NCBI GenBank assembly: GCA_002315285.1
Contig: DCGR01000097.1
Location: 1-64,000, forward strand
Direction of reading: 5' to 3'
Length of the DNA: 64,000 nucleotides
DNA from: Bacteroides sp. UBA1773
GTDB lineage: Bacteria; Bacteroidota; Bacteroidia; Bacteroidales; Bacteroidaceae
The position numbers and the translations under genes were made by a program. The notes below the pieces were generated by a model. The model was not told where the DNA came from. It saw only the letters and a list, made by a program, of their open reading frames with translations, and searched no databases. Positions 63,557 through 64,000 of the stretch are shown here, piece after piece (within the stretch, counting starts at the first letter, position 1; each line of letters starts with the position of its first letter).

Positions 63557-64000
63557 TCGCATTCTCGTAGGCATAAGTGGAGGCATCGACAGTACCGCAA
63601 CCTGTCTCATGCTACAGCAACAAGGTTTTGAGGTCGTGGGCATGACCATGCTCACCACTCCTCAAGCCGATGCCCGCGATGCCATAGACGTGGCGTGCAA
63701 GCTCTCCATCGAACATCATGTAGTCGATGTACGACAAGAATTTCACGACACCATCATCGATTATTTCATACGCGAATACCTGCAAGGGCGCACTCCAAAC
63801 CCTTGCGCCCGTTGCAACCCGCTTTTCAAGGAACGCCTACTATGCGAATGGGCCGACCACACACACTGCCAGCGTATGGCCACCGGACACTATTGCCGCT
63901 TGCAACGCATCGACGGGCAATGGCATGTGCGTCAAGGAGTCGATGCCACCAAGGACCAGTCGTATTTCCTTTGGCAACTTCCACAACACATGCTCAGCCG
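63546..64000 (+). CDS. mnmA: tRNA-specific 2-thiouridylase MnmA (partial, cut by window end)
   Basis: Adds sulfur to U34 of Lys, Glu and Gln tRNAs. My translation from the ATG at 63546 begins MNTDRILVGISGGIDSTA, with the PP-loop SGGIDS. It then shows GRTPNPCARCN (first catalytic Cys region), MATGHYCRL and DATKDQSYFLWQLPQ, all MnmA hallmarks. About 151 codons are present of an expected 350 or more. The PP-loop has Ile where most MnmA have Val. Tight packing after the LOG gene suggests one operon with ruvB. Confidence 0.9.
   Translation, partial: MNTDRILVGISGGIDSTATCLMLQQQGFEVVGMTMLTTPQADARDAIDVACKLSIEHHVVDVRQEFHDTIIDYFIREYLQGRTPNPCARCNPLFKERLLCEWADHTHCQRMATGHYCRLQRIDGQWHVRQGVDATKDQSYFLWQLPQHMLS

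Noticed and set aside
1..64000. CRISPR arrays, insertion sequences, integrases, invertible promoters, rRNA
   Set aside because: No regularly spaced repeats, transposase or recombinase motifs, or rRNA-like stretches were seen on either strand.

Overview
The window looks like a chromosomal segment from a member of the order Bacteroidales, most likely Prevotella or a close relative (inference from gene content; no search was run). The signs are repeated promoters of the Bacteroidetes type (TTTG, 18-20 bases, TAnnTTTG), Bacteroidetes-specific proteins (GSCFA, DUF4491, a MurF-alanine racemase fusion, a TamB/Omp85 pair, gamma-alpha fused 2-oxoacid:ferredoxin oxidoreductase) and lipoproteins. I see no insertion sequence, CRISPR array, phage or rRNA gene.

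Layout. (1) 1-8.8 kb, minus strand: nucleotide-sugar part of a surface polysaccharide locus. It holds the three enzymes for UDP-N-acetyl-L-fucosamine (the last, fnlC, is cut by the window edge), a UDP-glucuronate 4-epimerase-like gene, a CapD/WbpM-type dehydratase, a decayed GIY-YIG remnant and an unrelated pRiA4b ORF-3-type gene. (2) 8.9-17.5 kb, minus strand: an unusual sugar cluster. It contains a galactokinase-family kinase with a non-galactokinase sugar site, a sugar nucleotidyltransferase, a thioredoxin-like lipoprotein, a GH29 alpha-L-fucosidase, a cytidylyltransferase-GHMP kinase fusion, an unrecognised protein and a secreted propeller-like protein. A long hairpin repeat lies in its 540-base gap. 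(3) 17.5-30 kb: korAB, tRNA-Arg(CCT), the operon dxs-trkA-trkH-manA and, divergently, GSCFA-murF/alr. (4) 30-36 kb, minus strand: a secreted LamG protein and the capsule export trio wza, BY-kinase and PHP phosphatase. (5) 36-42 kb, minus strand: typA, a Cys-rich cupin lipoprotein, an SGNH hydrolase and a Dna2-like nuclease-helicase, the last three joined by ATGA overlaps. (6) 42-53.6 kb, plus strand: rpsO, tamB-omp85, a nucleotidyltransferase, a zinc peptidase, tRNA-Gln(CTG) and adenine deaminase. (7) 53.6-57.2 kb, minus strand: topA-aroK-argB. (8) 57.4-64 kb, plus strand: Lrp regulator, DUF4491, glutamine amidotransferase, glutaminyl cyclase, sufE, then ruvB, flippase, LOG protein and mnmA (cut by the edge).

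Most of the window is ordinary core genome. The points most worth a second look are: the sugar-activation cluster at 8.9-17.5 kb, whose kinase carries a GAH signature like galacturonokinases; the GHMP-nucleotidyltransferase fusion with a non-canonical phosphate loop; the palindromic repeat translated in frame inside the epimerase gene; the GIY-YIG remnant fitted exactly between two capsule genes; the long hairpin near 15.4 kb; and the apparently leaderless ruvB promoter.
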